Of a stretch of DNA of 64,000 bases, positions 8,189 through 16,020 are shown one piece after another. Below the pieces are notes generated by a model. It did no database searches, was not told the origin of the DNA, and saw only the letters and a list, made by a program, of their open reading frames with translations. Each line of letters begins with the position of its first letter. Positions within the stretch are counted from its first letter, which is position 1. The stretch is taken from the NCBI RefSeq assembly GCF_030486405.1, contig NZ_CP129613.1, positions 682,001 to 746,000 on the forward strand, given 5' to 3'. Position numbers and translations under genes: made by a program. This DNA comes from Mycolicibacterium sp. HK-90 (GTDB taxonomy: Bacteria; Actinomycetota; Actinomycetes; Mycobacteriales; Mycobacteriaceae).

Positions 8189-9157
8189 CTATGTAACCCC
8201 GTTTACTACGTGAGCCAGGTGCTCGCCGTCGCGAATGCGGCGACAGTTGTCGACCGCCATGGTCAGGTAGCGGCGCATCGTGTCGACGGTGTACCAGGTG
8301 ACGTGCGGGGTGAGCACCACGTTGGGCAGCTCCAGCAGGGGATTGTCCGCCGGTACCGGCTCCTCGGCGAACACGTCCAGGCCGGCCGCGGCCAGGTGCC
8401 CGCTGCGCAGCGCCTCCACCAGGGCGGGCTCGTCGATGATCGCACCGCGCGCGGTGTTGACGACGACGGCGCCGGGCTTCATCGCCGCCAGGGCCTTGCT
8501 GTCGAGCAGGCCCCGGGTGGCGTCGGTGAGTGGTAGGTGCAGTGAGACGATGTCGCTGGCGGCCAACAGATCTGGCAGGCTGCGCCACTGCGGATGCCCG
8601 GCGTTGCGGGTGCTGGTGTGGATCACCTGTGACGGGTCGGCGCCCATCGCCACCACGATCTTCTCGACCCGCTTGGCCACGTTGCCGTACCCGAGCAAAC
8701 CGACCGTGCACCCGCTGATGTCGCGCACGGTCTCGCCGAGACTGTGGTCGGACGGCCAGCCCTGCCCGGCGCGGGTGGCCCGGTCGAGTTCCGGCAACCG
8801 CCGCAGCGCGGCGAGCATCAGCAGGACCGTGCCCTCGGCCACCGACGGCGCGTTGGCGCCTGGCATGTTGGCCACCAGGATGCCCAGCCGGCTGGCGGTG
8901 TCCACGTCGATGGTGTTCACCCCGGCGCCCAGCTTGTGGACCAACCGGAGGCGCAGTCCGCGTTCGAGATCGTCACCGGAGACCGGCCGCAGGACATGCC
9001 AGAGCACCTCGGCCGTCGGCAGCTCGCGGTAGAAGGCGTCGTCGTCGTCTTCGGCGCAGAATGTGACCTCCAGCCAGTCACGGTGCGGAGCAAGGAAATC
9101 CAGCACCCTGTCGCCGGGGGTGAAATGAGCGAGAACCCTGATCGGGTCGGGGTTCAC
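8189..9157 (-). CDS. D-isomer-specific 2-hydroxyacid dehydrogenase (NAD-dependent)
   Basis: A 322-residue enzyme of the formate/D-glycerate dehydrogenase family that interconverts 2-oxo acids and D-2-hydroxy acids with NAD(P). The Rossmann motif GLLGYGNVAKRV lies in the middle, and the catalytic triad is visible as Arg in NMPGANAPSVAEG/NTARGAIID context, Glu in DVFAEEPVPADNP and His in LTPHVTW. The GTG start at 9157 overlaps the stop of the upstream hydrolase gene (GTGA), which suggests translational coupling; an in-frame ATG at 9178 is the alternative. It is the last gene of a three-gene unit TetR, hydrolase, dehydrogenase. The same reading frame stays open far upstream, but that part is antisense noise inside the hydrolase gene. 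Confidence 0.87.
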   Translation of the reverse strand: MNPDPIRVLAHFTPGDRVLDFLAPHRDWLEVTFCAEDDDDAFYRELPTAEVLWHVLRPVSGDDLERGLRLRLVHKLGAGVNTIDVDTASRLGILVANMPGANAPSVAEGTVLLMLAALRRLPELDRATRAGQGWPSDHSLGETVRDISGCTVGLLGYGNVAKRVEKIVVAMGADPSQVIHTSTRNAGHPQWRSLPDLLAASDIVSLHLPLTDATRGLLDSKALAAMKPGAVVVNTARGAIIDEPALVEALRSGHLAAAGLDVFAEEPVPADNPLLELPNVVLTPHVTWYTVDTMRRYLTMAVDNCRRIRDGEHLAHVVNGVT

Positions 9158-10287
9158 CGCCACCGCTTCGCGATCCATCGGGCGATGGTATCGGCCTGCT
9201 CGCTGCGTGCGCCCGGAGTGGTGAAGTAGTGATCGGTGTCGATCGAACACTGCTCCTTGTCCGCGCTCGCGAGGGCGTCGTATATGCGTTTGGCGTCGGA
9301 TGGGTACACCCCGGTGTCCTGGTCGGCGTTGATCACCAGGGCCGGGCAGGTGATCCGGGCCAGATGGGGTTCGGCGCGGGTCTGGGCGTGCCGCAGGCTC
9401 CACATGCCGATCCAGTTGCGCACCGTGGTGGCCGCGGCGATGCCTCGGGCCGAACGGTTGGCCTTGATCGGCACCCCGGCGTAACACAGATTGGCTTGCC
9501 GGTTGGTCGGCTCGATCGTCGGGTCGACCATCCTCGGGTCGGCCCAGGTGCGCATGACGGTGAAGGGGCGATCTGAATAGCCTGCGGCCTGAATCCTTTT
9601 GAGCTCGTCGGTGGCCCAGTCGGTGATCTTCTCGTTGCGCGCGACCTGCGCGGCCCGGTACCGCGCCACGAAGTCGGTGGAATACGGCGCGGGGTTGCGC
9701 TCGTCGAACAGGTCCAGCTCGGGGTCGCCGGCGATGGCGTCGTCCTCGTCGATCACCGAGGCGTCCATCCAGGCGGTCAGCACGTCGGGGCGGCCCGGGT
9801 GGGCCGCGCTGGCGACATACCCGTCGGCCGGGAGCAGTTCGGTCAGGCCCGCCGCGGGCCGCATGCCCTCCAGCGGCGTGACGTGGTGGTCGGTGGCCTG
9901 GGCCTGGTATGCCGACATCAGCGACCCGCCGCCGGAATTGCCCAGCAGGATCACGGTTTCGATGCCCTGGACCTCGCGCAGCCACTGCACCCCGACGCCG
10001 ATGTCGACCAGGGCGTGATCGAGCAGAAAGCTGCTCTCGAATCCGCGGAACCGGGTGTTCCAGCCGAGGAAGCCGACGCCGCGGGTGGCGAGGTAATCGG
10101 CGATGTAGTGCTCGGAGAAGTCGATCTGATAGTGCGTGGCGATCACGGCCACCTTCGGTTTGCGTCCCACCCCGCGGTGGTAGAGGCCTTGGCACGGGTG
10201 CCCGCCCGCACCGGCGCGCCGCGCCGTCGGCGACTCCAGGCCGACGAACTCACGGATGACGCCGGCAGCCGCTGAGGATCTGGTCAT
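9154..10287 (-). CDS. Alpha/beta-hydrolase (Rv0272c family)
   Basis: A 377-residue alpha/beta-hydrolase. The nucleophile elbow LLGNSGGGS lies around residue 117, an acid is likely in the INADQDTGVYP region and the catalytic His in DTDHYFTTPG near the C-terminus. From memory, M. tuberculosis Rv0272c has the same length and the same neighbours (a TetR gene Rv0273c and fadE6). The ATG at 10287 overlaps the upstream TetR stop as ATGA, so translation is coupled and expression is probably controlled by that regulator. The natural ester or thioester substrate is unknown. Confidence 0.88.
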   Translation of the reverse strand: MTRSSAAAGVIREFVGLESPTARRAGAGGHPCQGLYHRGVGRKPKVAVIATHYQIDFSEHYIADYLATRGVGFLGWNTRFRGFESSFLLDHALVDIGVGVQWLREVQGIETVILLGNSGGGSLMSAYQAQATDHHVTPLEGMRPAAGLTELLPADGYVASAAHPGRPDVLTAWMDASVIDEDDAIAGDPELDLFDERNPAPYSTDFVARYRAAQVARNEKITDWATDELKRIQAAGYSDRPFTVMRTWADPRMVDPTIEPTNRQANLCYAGVPIKANRSARGIAAATTVRNWIGMWSLRHAQTRAEPHLARITCPALVINADQDTGVYPSDAKRIYDALASADKEQCSIDTDHYFTTPGARSEQADTIARWIAKRWR

Positions 10288-10925
10288 TCGTGGGAGGTCC
10301 CCTCGTGGTAGATGGTCCGGTAGAAGATGTTGGCCAGGGTGGTGATGCAGGCGGTGTCGTCGGCCACGGCGTCACGACCGCCCGACAGCTGGACGTAGCA
10401 GAACTGGTTCAACATCGACACCAAGGCAACGGCGGTCAGATGGGCGTCGGCGCCGGGAGAGAATCCTTGGTGCTGAGCATGTTTGACCATGTCGGTGATC
10501 ATCGAGATCGGCAGCTGACAGATCTCGTCCCAGTATTCGGCGAAGTCATCGTCGATCATCGCCATCTGGTACACGCTGATGATCTCGGCCAGGCGGTGGC
10601 GGTAGGTCATCCAGTGCGCGGAAGCCGCCTGGTGGCTGCGCTCCCAGTTGGTCAGATTCGGTCCGGCCGCGGGAAGCGCGCGTTCGCGGGCCTCATTTCG
10701 GAATCGAAGCGCCCATTCGCGGACCATCGCCTCCTTCGAGGCGTAATAGTTGTAGAACGATGCGGCTGACCGGCCCGCCTCGGAGGCGATGTCGGCGATC
10801 GTCGTGGCCAGGATGCCCTTGCGGGCCACCACGGCGCGCGCTGCGTTGTCGATCGCGGCCTGGGTCTGGCGGCCACGCGCGGTCGGCAGGGGAGTGCGGG
10901 GGCTGACGGTCACGGATTTCCTCAC
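10284..10925 (-). CDS. TetR-family regulator (Rv0273c-like)
   Basis: A 213-residue TetR protein. The DNA-binding region spans about residues 19-68: AARAVVARKGILATTIADIA followed by SAASFYNYYASKEAMV. The rest is the helical ligand and dimerisation domain. It is the promoter-proximal gene of the unit TetR, hydrolase, dehydrogenase and is divergent from a VOC-fold gene. The 149-base divergent region holds two tandem TCCCGG-N4-CCGGGA repeats and a 13-base-arm inverted repeat, so autoregulation and control of both directions is likely. The GTG start at 10925 abuts the first repeat directly, leaving no room for a ribosome site between them. Confidence 0.87.
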   Translation of the reverse strand: MRKSVTVSPRTPLPTARGRQTQAAIDNAARAVVARKGILATTIADIASEAGRSAASFYNYYASKEAMVREWALRFRNEARERALPAAGPNLTNWERSHQAASAHWMTYRHRLAEIISVYQMAMIDDDFAEYWDEICQLPISMITDMVKHAQHQGFSPGADAHLTAVALVSMLNQFCYVQLSGGRDAVADDTACITTLANIFYRTIYHEGTSHE

Positions 10926-10967
10926 TCCCGGCGGGCCGGGAAGATTTTGCCTCCCGGTGGACCGGGA
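10926..10967. promoter_or_regulatory. Two tandem TCCCGG-N4-CCGGGA operator-like repeats
   Basis: TCCCGG-CGGG-CCGGGA at 10926-10941 and TCCCGG-TGGA-CCGGGA at 10952-10967 are two near-identical inverted repeats 26 bases apart, embedded in a longer imperfect direct repeat. The first touches the GTG start of the TetR gene at 10925. Paired dyads beside a TetR gene usually mark its operator or a leader that folds in RNA. Confidence 0.55.
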
Positions 10968-10987
10968 AAAATTGCACGGCCATTGTT

Positions 10988-11019
10988 CGTATCTGAATCT
11001 GATGTTAGATTCAGATACG
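10988..11019. promoter_or_regulatory. Perfect 13-bp inverted repeat in the TetR / VOC divergent promoter
   Basis: The left arm CGTATCTGAATCT (10988-11000) and right arm AGATTCAGATACG (11007-11019) are exact reverse complements around a 6-base spacer. The repeat is AT-richer than its surroundings and lies 55 bases before the VOC gene start. It is a strong candidate operator, most simply for the TetR protein encoded at 10284-10925. Confidence 0.65.
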
Positions 11020-11074
11020 CAGCTGCGCCAGTGTTTGGTGCGTTCGAGTCTGTTCGCCCCGGAGGTGTATCGAC

Positions 11075-11659
11075 GTGATCAAGCCCAACAATCCCAACTC
11101 GGAGTTCGAATTCGGCGGCATCAACCACGTGGCGCTGGTGTGCGCGGACATGGAACGCACCGTCGACTTCTACACCAACGTGCTCGGGATGCCGCTGATC
11201 AAGGCCCTGGATCTGCCCGGCGGCATGGGGCAGCACTTCTTCTTCGATGCGGGCAATGGAGATTGCATCGCGTTCTTCTGGTTCCGCGATGCCCCCGATG
11301 GCGTGCCCGGGATCTCGGCGCCGGCGGCCATTCCCGGTATCGGTGAGTTCATGAGTGCCACCGGCTCGTTGAACCACATCGCCCTGCACGTGCCCGCCGA
11401 GAAGTTCGACGAGTACCGGCAGAAGCTCAAGGCCAAGGGGGTCCGCGTCGGCCCGGTGCTCAATCACGATGACAGCCCGATGCAGGCCTCGGCCACCGTG
11501 CACCCCGGCGTCTACGTCCGGTCGTTCTACTTCCTCGACCCGGACGGCATCACTCTCGAATTTGCTTGCTGGACGAAGGAATTCACCGAAGAAGACGCAC
11601 AGGTACCGCCCAAGACGGCCGCGGACCGGCGTCCGCCGGTGACCGCCGACGCGGGGTAG
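11075..11659 (+). CDS. VOC/glyoxalase-fold protein (Rv0274-like)
   Basis: A 194-residue vicinal-oxygen-chelate protein. Metal-ligand candidates are His in GGINHVALVC near residue 16, His in SLNHIALHVP and Glu in DPDGITLEFACW, the usual pattern of extradiol dioxygenase and glyoxalase-type enzymes. The start is GTG with a GGAGG ribosome site 10 bases upstream. It is divergent from the TetR gene and shares the operator region with it. M. tuberculosis Rv0274 has the same size and position. The substrate is not evident. Confidence 0.88.
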   Translation: MIKPNNPNSEFEFGGINHVALVCADMERTVDFYTNVLGMPLIKALDLPGGMGQHFFFDAGNGDCIAFFWFRDAPDGVPGISAPAAIPGIGEFMSATGSLNHIALHVPAEKFDEYRQKLKAKGVRVGPVLNHDDSPMQASATVHPGVYVRSFYFLDPDGITLEFACWTKEFTEEDAQVPPKTAADRRPPVTADAG

Positions 11660-11664
11660 GCCGG

Positions 11665-12501
11665 CTACGCCTTGGTGGCCGTGACGAAATAGCCGCGCGG
11701 TACACCCGGAACATCCAGCGGCACCGCCGGGGCGAACCATCGGTTCCACCGGTTGCCTGGCTCGGCGACATCGGTGACGACGGCCTTCCAGCCAAGCCGT
11801 TCACACAGCTGCTCCGGGGAATCGGTGCCGAATAACCATGGCGCACCGTTGTTGGCCATCCGTTCGCGGACTGCCGTCAGCATCACGCTGTCCAGCAGTG
11901 TCTTGCCGACGATGTCGTAGAGCAGGACGGACCCGGGTGCCGACAGCGCGTCGAGCCGCTCGAAAAGCGTGTGCACGGCGCCCTCGTCGAGGTATTGCAG
12001 CAGGCCCTCCATCAACCAGACGGTCGGTGCCTCCCTGTCGAAGCCGTTGGACCGCAGGGAATCTGTCCAGTCCGTGGTGAGGTCGACGCCGATGGCGACG
12101 CGCCTGCACCGTGGTTCGTCACCGACGAGCGCCTCGGCCTTGGCGGCGATCACGGCCGGCTGGTCGAGTTCGAAGACCGTGGTGCCGTCGGGCCATGGCA
12201 GCCGGTAGGCCCGGGCATCCAGACCTGCGGCGAGAATCACCACCTGCTGCGCCGGCGGCACGGCCCCGAGCAGTGCCTCGTCCCAGAATCGCGTGCGCAC
12301 CACGATCTGCAGCGTGGACTTGTCTCCGGTGGCGGCGACGGACTCGGCGAGCATCCGCCGCCCGGGCTCGCCCGCGAGCTTCTCGGCGAATGGATCGGTG
12401 AAAAGCCGGTCAGGACGGCGGTTTTCCTCGGCGCGGATGGCCGTCACGAGGATGCCGGTATCGGCCACGGCCGCACCTGGAGTCTGCCCTGAGTTGGTCA
12501 T
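11665..12501 (-). CDS. SAM-dependent methyltransferase (mycobacterial TIGR00027 family)
   Basis: A 278-residue class I methyltransferase of the family that is strongly expanded in mycobacteria and related to leucine carboxyl methyltransferases. The SAM site is seen in VVILAAGLDARAYRLPW, with VFELDQPAVIAAKAE after it and the conserved WLMEGLLQYL motif further on. The ATG at 12501 lies 7 bases after the AraC-gene stop and is preferred to upstream in-frame starts, which would overlap that gene. A second member of this family is encoded at 15001-15894. The methyl acceptor is unknown. Confidence 0.87.
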   Translation of the reverse strand: MTNSGQTPGAAVADTGILVTAIRAEENRRPDRLFTDPFAEKLAGEPGRRMLAESVAATGDKSTLQIVVRTRFWDEALLGAVPPAQQVVILAAGLDARAYRLPWPDGTTVFELDQPAVIAAKAEALVGDEPRCRRVAIGVDLTTDWTDSLRSNGFDREAPTVWLMEGLLQYLDEGAVHTLFERLDALSAPGSVLLYDIVGKTLLDSVMLTAVRERMANNGAPWLFGTDSPEQLCERLGWKAVVTDVAEPGNRWNRWFAPAVPLDVPGVPRGYFVTATKA

Positions 12502-12508
12502 GGCGCCA

Positions 12509-13375
12509 TCATGCGCGTTCTGCAGCGCCCGGGTCTTGGATATTTTTGCCCGCGCCGACGCCCAGGCCCGCGCCGACGCCCACATGGCTGGGCAGCCACG
12601 TCCGGTGCTGGGTGTACTGGGTCGGCGTCATGGCAGTGAACGATCGAAACTCCCGGACGAAATGCGCCTGGTCGAAGTAGCCGAGATCGGTTGCGATCCG
12701 GGCACCGCGGACGTCTCCTGCGTCCAGCAGCCTCATCGCGGCCTGGAACCGGCGGACCCGCAGATAGGTCTTGGGGGTCAGGCCCACCTCGGAACGGAAC
12801 GATGAGATCAGCCGTCTGGCCGACAACCCGGTCAACGCGCACGCCTCGGCCACTCGCAGGGAAGGCCGGCATTCGGCTGCATGGAGTACCGCGCTCACCG
12901 CTGGGTCACGGGACCGCATGCGCGCCAACAGGAACGACTCCACCAGCGCCCGCCGTTCCGGTATGGAGCGGGCATCGATCAGGCGGGCGCGCAGATCCGT
13001 CGCGGCGCGACCCCAGATCGCTTCCAGGCTGACGCACTCGTCCTCGAGATCGTGCAGTGGGGCCGGCAGGAACGCCGAGGCGCCACCGGGACGGAAATGG
13101 ACGGTCAGCACGGTCTGTGACGGGTCGATCCGGGTGACGTACGAGGTGACGCCGGCACCGGCGATGAAGGCGGCGCCGACGTCGAGGCGGGTGGTGGCGT
13201 CGGCGGCGTAGAAATCGACCTGTGCACGGGAATCGAGGTCGATGATCACCGTCGCCGCGCCGCGGGGGAGGGCACGACTGCGATGGGTGGTGGCCTGGGT
13301 GTTCTGCCAGTATCCGAAGAACTGGACGTGGGGGGCCAGTGCCGGGCTGGGACGCAGCAATACCGGGCCCGGCAC
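12509..13375 (-). CDS. AraC-family transcriptional regulator
   Basis: A 288-residue protein with an N-terminal sensing half and a C-terminal double helix-turn-helix of the AraC/XylS type: LRVAEACALTGLSARRLISSF then DVRGARIATDLGYFDQAHFVREFRSFTAMTPTQYTQ. It starts with GTG one base after the TetR stop and ends 7 bases before the methyltransferase, so TetR, AraC and methyltransferase form one unit. The extreme C-terminus contains a Gly/Val repeat (GVGAGLGVGAG) encoded by an 18-base tandem duplication that looks like a recent expansion. Confidence 0.88.
   Translation of the reverse strand: MPGPVLLRPSPALAPHVQFFGYWQNTQATTHRSRALPRGAATVIIDLDSRAQVDFYAADATTRLDVGAAFIAGAGVTSYVTRIDPSQTVLTVHFRPGGASAFLPAPLHDLEDECVSLEAIWGRAATDLRARLIDARSIPERRALVESFLLARMRSRDPAVSAVLHAAECRPSLRVAEACALTGLSARRLISSFRSEVGLTPKTYLRVRRFQAAMRLLDAGDVRGARIATDLGYFDQAHFVREFRSFTAMTPTQYTQHRTWLPSHVGVGAGLGVGAGKNIQDPGAAERA
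12548..12582. repeat. Tandem duplication, 18-bp period
   Basis: Two exact 17-base copies (12548-12564 and 12566-12582) with one base between them, giving a period of 18. They encode the GVGAG repeats at the C-terminus of the AraC-type regulator. The period keeps the reading frame. Confidence 0.7.
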
Positions 13376-13376
13376 G

Positions 13377-13991
13377 TCAATTCTCCGGTTGTGGCAGGCC
13401 GGCCAGGGCGTCGAGCATCGTGCGCAACTGGTGGATCAGTTGCTCGGGGGACATGGTGACCTCGCCGGACAGCCATGCGCTGATCGTCTGCGTGACGCCG
13501 CCGACCGCGAAATGCGAAGTGGCCCTGAGGTAGTCGTTCTCCCTGAGGTCAAGGGCGTCGCCGGCGTGCTGACCGAGCAGTGCGGCGAACAGCGCGGTGG
13601 ATTCGACGCGTTTGCGGGTCAGCACCTCGTTGGACAGTTTGACGCTGAACAGCAGCCGGCCGATCCGCGGATCGGCGGCGATCAGGTGCACGACGTTGGC
13701 CATGCCGGCCGCGGTCTGGTCGGCCAGGGGGACGGCGGCGACGGCGGCCTGCGTCGAGGTCGCGATGTCGGCGATCACCCAGTCGTAGACGGCGCCGATG
13801 AAATCGTCCTTGTCGGCGAAGCTCTCGTAGAAATATCTGGCGGCCAATCCGGCGGTGCGGCAGACCGCGCGCACCGTGACCTCGGCGTCTTCGCCTCCCA
13901 GTAGGTCCAGGCCGGCCTCGAGCAGCTGGCTGCGGCGCTGCGCGACGCGGTCGGCCGCTTCGACGCCGCGGTAGGGACGGACCTGCTTCAC
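13377..13991 (-). CDS. TetR-family regulator (Rv0275c-like)
   Basis: A 204-residue TetR regulator. The helix-turn-helix includes LLEAGLDLLGGEDAEVTVRAVCRTAGLAARYFYESFADKDD in pieces across about residues 18-60. The reading frame is open further upstream, but the natural start is the GTG at 13991 (VKQVRPYRG), which leaves a 76-base divergent region before the MpaB gene. It is followed closely by AraC and methyltransferase genes. From memory M. tuberculosis places Rv0275c divergent from Rv0276 in the same way, so control of the MpaB-type gene is plausible. Confidence 0.86.
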   Translation of the reverse strand: MKQVRPYRGVEAADRVAQRRSQLLEAGLDLLGGEDAEVTVRAVCRTAGLAARYFYESFADKDDFIGAVYDWVIADIATSTQAAVAAVPLADQTAAGMANVVHLIAADPRIGRLLFSVKLSNEVLTRKRVESTALFAALLGQHAGDALDLRENDYLRATSHFAVGGVTQTISAWLSGEVTMSPEQLIHQLRTMLDALAGLPQPEN

Positions 13992-14067
13992 CCAAACATC
14001 TTGACACCCGTCAGACCCGCAGGCCACTATCAGGAAACAGACGTTCTCAGTTTTAGAAGGGGTGGCC

Positions 14068-14970
14068 ATGACGGTCAGCGAACCGATCCCGCATGTCGAA
14101 CGGACGATGAGCGATGCCTCACGTCCCGGGACCGCGCTGAGGCGACGCCGTCGCGGGGCCGGCTTCGATGACGGCCTGATGGGGGTGGCGCTGCTGGCCG
14201 GCCCGGCCAACGTGATCATGCAGCTGGCCAACCCGGGCGTGGGCTACGGCGTCGTCGAGAGCCGCGTCGACAGCGGCCGCACCGATCTGCACCCGGTCAA
14301 GCGGGCCAGGACCACGTTCACCTACCTGGCGGTGGCCACCCGCGGCAGCGACGCCCAGAAGAAGGCGTACCGGCGCGCGGTCAACAAGGCGCACGCGCAG
14401 GTGTACTCCACCGAGGACAGCCCGGTGAAGTACAACGCGTTCGACAAGAACCTGCAGCTGTGGGTGGCGGCCTGCCTCTACAAGGGTGGGGTCGACGTGT
14501 TCCGGATGTTCGTCGGCGAAATGGACGACGAAACCGCCGACCAGCATTACCGCGACAGCGTCACGATGGGCACCACGCTGCAGGTGCCCGAGGACATGTG
14601 GCCGGCCGACCGGGCCGCGTTCGACCGGTACTGGGAAGAATCGCTGGCGAAACTGCACATCGACGACACGGTGCGGGGATACCTGTATCCGATCGCCGCG
14701 GGTCGGCCCAAGAACCCGAAGCTGCCCCGTGTGGTGCAGCGCCGGCTCGACGCGGTGGCCCTGCTGATCACCACCGGCTTCCTCCCGCAGCGGTTCCGCG
14801 ACGAGATGCGGCTGCCGTGGGATGCCAAGAGTCAGAAGCGGTTCGACCGGCTGATCACCGTGCTGCGCACGGTCAATGACCTGCTGCCGTCGTTCCTGCG
14901 GCAGTTCCCGTTCAACCTGCTGCTCAAGGATCTCGACTGGCGTATCCGCACCGGTCGTCCCCTGGTGTAG
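14068..14970 (+). CDS. MpaB-type oxygenase / DUF2236 protein (Rv0276-like)
   Basis: A 300-residue member of the family named after ER-bound oxygenase MpaB and latex-clearing rubber oxygenases, which are b-type haem proteins. The family core is visible in the LLAGPANVIMQLANPGVGYGV start, the ATRGSDAQKKAYRRAVNKAHAQV segment and the VPEDMWPADRAAFDRYW block. The ATG at 14068 has an AGAAGG ribosome site 7 bases upstream, and an in-frame GTG at 14062 is less likely. It is divergent from the TetR gene and is followed by a methyltransferase gene 30 bases downstream. The oxidised substrate is unknown. Confidence 0.84.
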   Translation: MTVSEPIPHVERTMSDASRPGTALRRRRRGAGFDDGLMGVALLAGPANVIMQLANPGVGYGVVESRVDSGRTDLHPVKRARTTFTYLAVATRGSDAQKKAYRRAVNKAHAQVYSTEDSPVKYNAFDKNLQLWVAACLYKGGVDVFRMFVGEMDDETADQHYRDSVTMGTTLQVPEDMWPADRAAFDRYWEESLAKLHIDDTVRGYLYPIAAGRPKNPKLPRVVQRRLDAVALLITTGFLPQRFRDEMRLPWDAKSQKRFDRLITVLRTVNDLLPSFLRQFPFNLLLKDLDWRIRTGRPLV

Positions 14971-15000
14971 TTGTCAGGTTGGCGGCGTACCCTCGCGCGG

Positions 15001-15894
15001 GTGCGTACCGATGACGACAACTGGGACATCACCACGAGCGTGGGGCAGACGGCGTTATTCGTAGCTGCCTCAAGGGCGTTGGAGGCGCGGAAGCCCGACC
15101 CTCTGGCGGTTGACGCGTACGCCGAGGCGTTTAGCCGCGCGGCCGGGCCCGAGTGGACGGTCGCGGTCGAGGGCACCGACCCCGAGCATCCGCTGCAGAC
15201 CGAATTCGGGGAGCACTTCGTCAACTTCCAGGGCGCCCGGACGAAGTACTTCGACGAGTACTTCCAGCGGGCCATCGAAGCCGGCGTCGAGCAGGTGGTG
15301 CTGTTGGCGGCCGGCCTGGACTCGCGGGCCTACCGGCTGCCGTGGGCCGACGGAACCGTGGTCTACGAGCTGGACCAACCGCGGGTGCTCGAGTTCAAGC
15401 GCGAAACCATGGATCGGCTCGGCGTGAGCCCGACCGCCGAGCGGCGTGAGATCGCGATCGATTTGCGAGAGGACTGGCCCCGGGCACTGCAGGAGAACGG
15501 CTTCGACCCGGCGCGTCCCTCGGCCTGGATCGCCGAGGGATTGTTGATCTATCTTCCGGCCACAGCACAGGAGCGGTTGTTTGCTGGAATCGATGCGCTG
15601 GCCGCGCCGGGCAGCTTTCTCGGCGTCGAGGAGGCCGTGCCGATGCCTGCCGACGCATTCGATGCCAAACGGGCCGAGGCCCATGCCTCCGGGGATGAGA
15701 ACGCGTTCTTCAACCTGGTGTACAACCAGCAGCACGCGCCCGCTGACCAGTGGTTTGGCACACGGGGCTGGAATGCGGTGGCGACGCCGTTGCATGAGTA
15801 TCTGACCCAGGTGGGTCGGCCCGTGCCTGGTCAGGATTCGGAAGCCGCGCTGATGACTTCCACTATTACCTTGGTTTCCGCGATCAAGACGTGA
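15001..15894 (+). CDS. SAM-dependent methyltransferase (Rv0281-like, TIGR00027)
   Basis: A 297-residue methyltransferase paralogous to the one at 11665-12501. It shows the SAM site [32 protein letters not shown], and [14 protein letters not shown]. The GTG at 15001 ([15 protein letters not shown]) matches the start of the M. tuberculosis Rv0281 protein as I remember it, so the in-frame TTG at 14971 is rejected. It lies immediately upstream of ESX-3 in both genomes but is separated here by a 126-base regulatory region. The methyl acceptor is not known. Confidence 0.89.
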   Translation: MRTDDDNWDITTSVGQTALFVAASRALEARKPDPLAVDAYAEAFSRAAGPEWTVAVEGTDPEHPLQTEFGEHFVNFQGARTKYFDEYFQRAIEAGVEQVVLLAAGLDSRAYRLPWADGTVVYELDQPRVLEFKRETMDRLGVSPTAERREIAIDLREDWPRALQENGFDPARPSAWIAEGLLIYLPATAQERLFAGIDALAAPGSFLGVEEAVPMPADAFDAKRAEAHASGDENAFFNLVYNQQHAPADQWFGTRGWNAVATPLHEYLTQVGRPVPGQDSEAALMTSTITLVSAIKT

Positions 15895-15939
15895 GCGGGT
15901 TCACGTTCTTGTGCCATAGGGTGCCTCTCGACACTTAAG

Positions 15940-15979
15940 TTATGCAATGCTAACTTCAGCAAAAGTTAGCTTAGCCATA
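15940..15979 (+). promoter_or_regulatory. Two adjacent IdeR-like iron boxes upstream of eccA3
   Basis: Box 1, TTATGCAATGCTAACTTCA (15940-15958), matches the remembered IdeR consensus TTAGGTTAGGCTAACCTAA at 13 of 19 positions with a near-perfect right half. Box 2 (15961-15979) has the AAGTTAG left half and matches at about 11 of 19. Between them GCTAACTT and AAGTTAGC form a perfect 8-base inverted repeat around 6 bases (15949-15970). A TACATA at 15978 could be the -10 element, which would put IdeR over the promoter and repress ESX-3 in high iron. No convincing Zur box is seen. Confidence 0.65.
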
Positions 15980-15994
15980 CATAAGGGAGAGAAT

Positions 15995-16011
15995 CGGGGG
16001 CTTCGCTCCCG
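15995..16011 (+). promoter_or_regulatory. Hairpin in the eccA3 leader covering a G-rich tract
   Basis: CGGGGG (15995-16000) can pair with CTCCCG (16006-16011) around a 5-base CTTCG loop, with one G-U pair in RNA. It ends 9 bases before the eccA3 ATG and hides the only purine-rich tract near that start. It may affect translation initiation; this is inference from sequence only. Confidence 0.4.
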
Positions 16012-16020
16012 TGCACGCAT

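Noticed and set aside
8189..10195. An apparent 668-residue minus-strand protein
   Set aside because: Only its last 322 residues resemble a hydroxyacid dehydrogenase. The upstream part is an out-of-frame reading of the hydrolase gene and is Arg/Pro/Gly-rich noise.
15895..16020. Zur (zinc) box before eccA3
   Set aside because: I see no AT-rich dyad of the Zur type; the region is explained by the two IdeR-like boxes. My memory of the Zur motif is imperfect.
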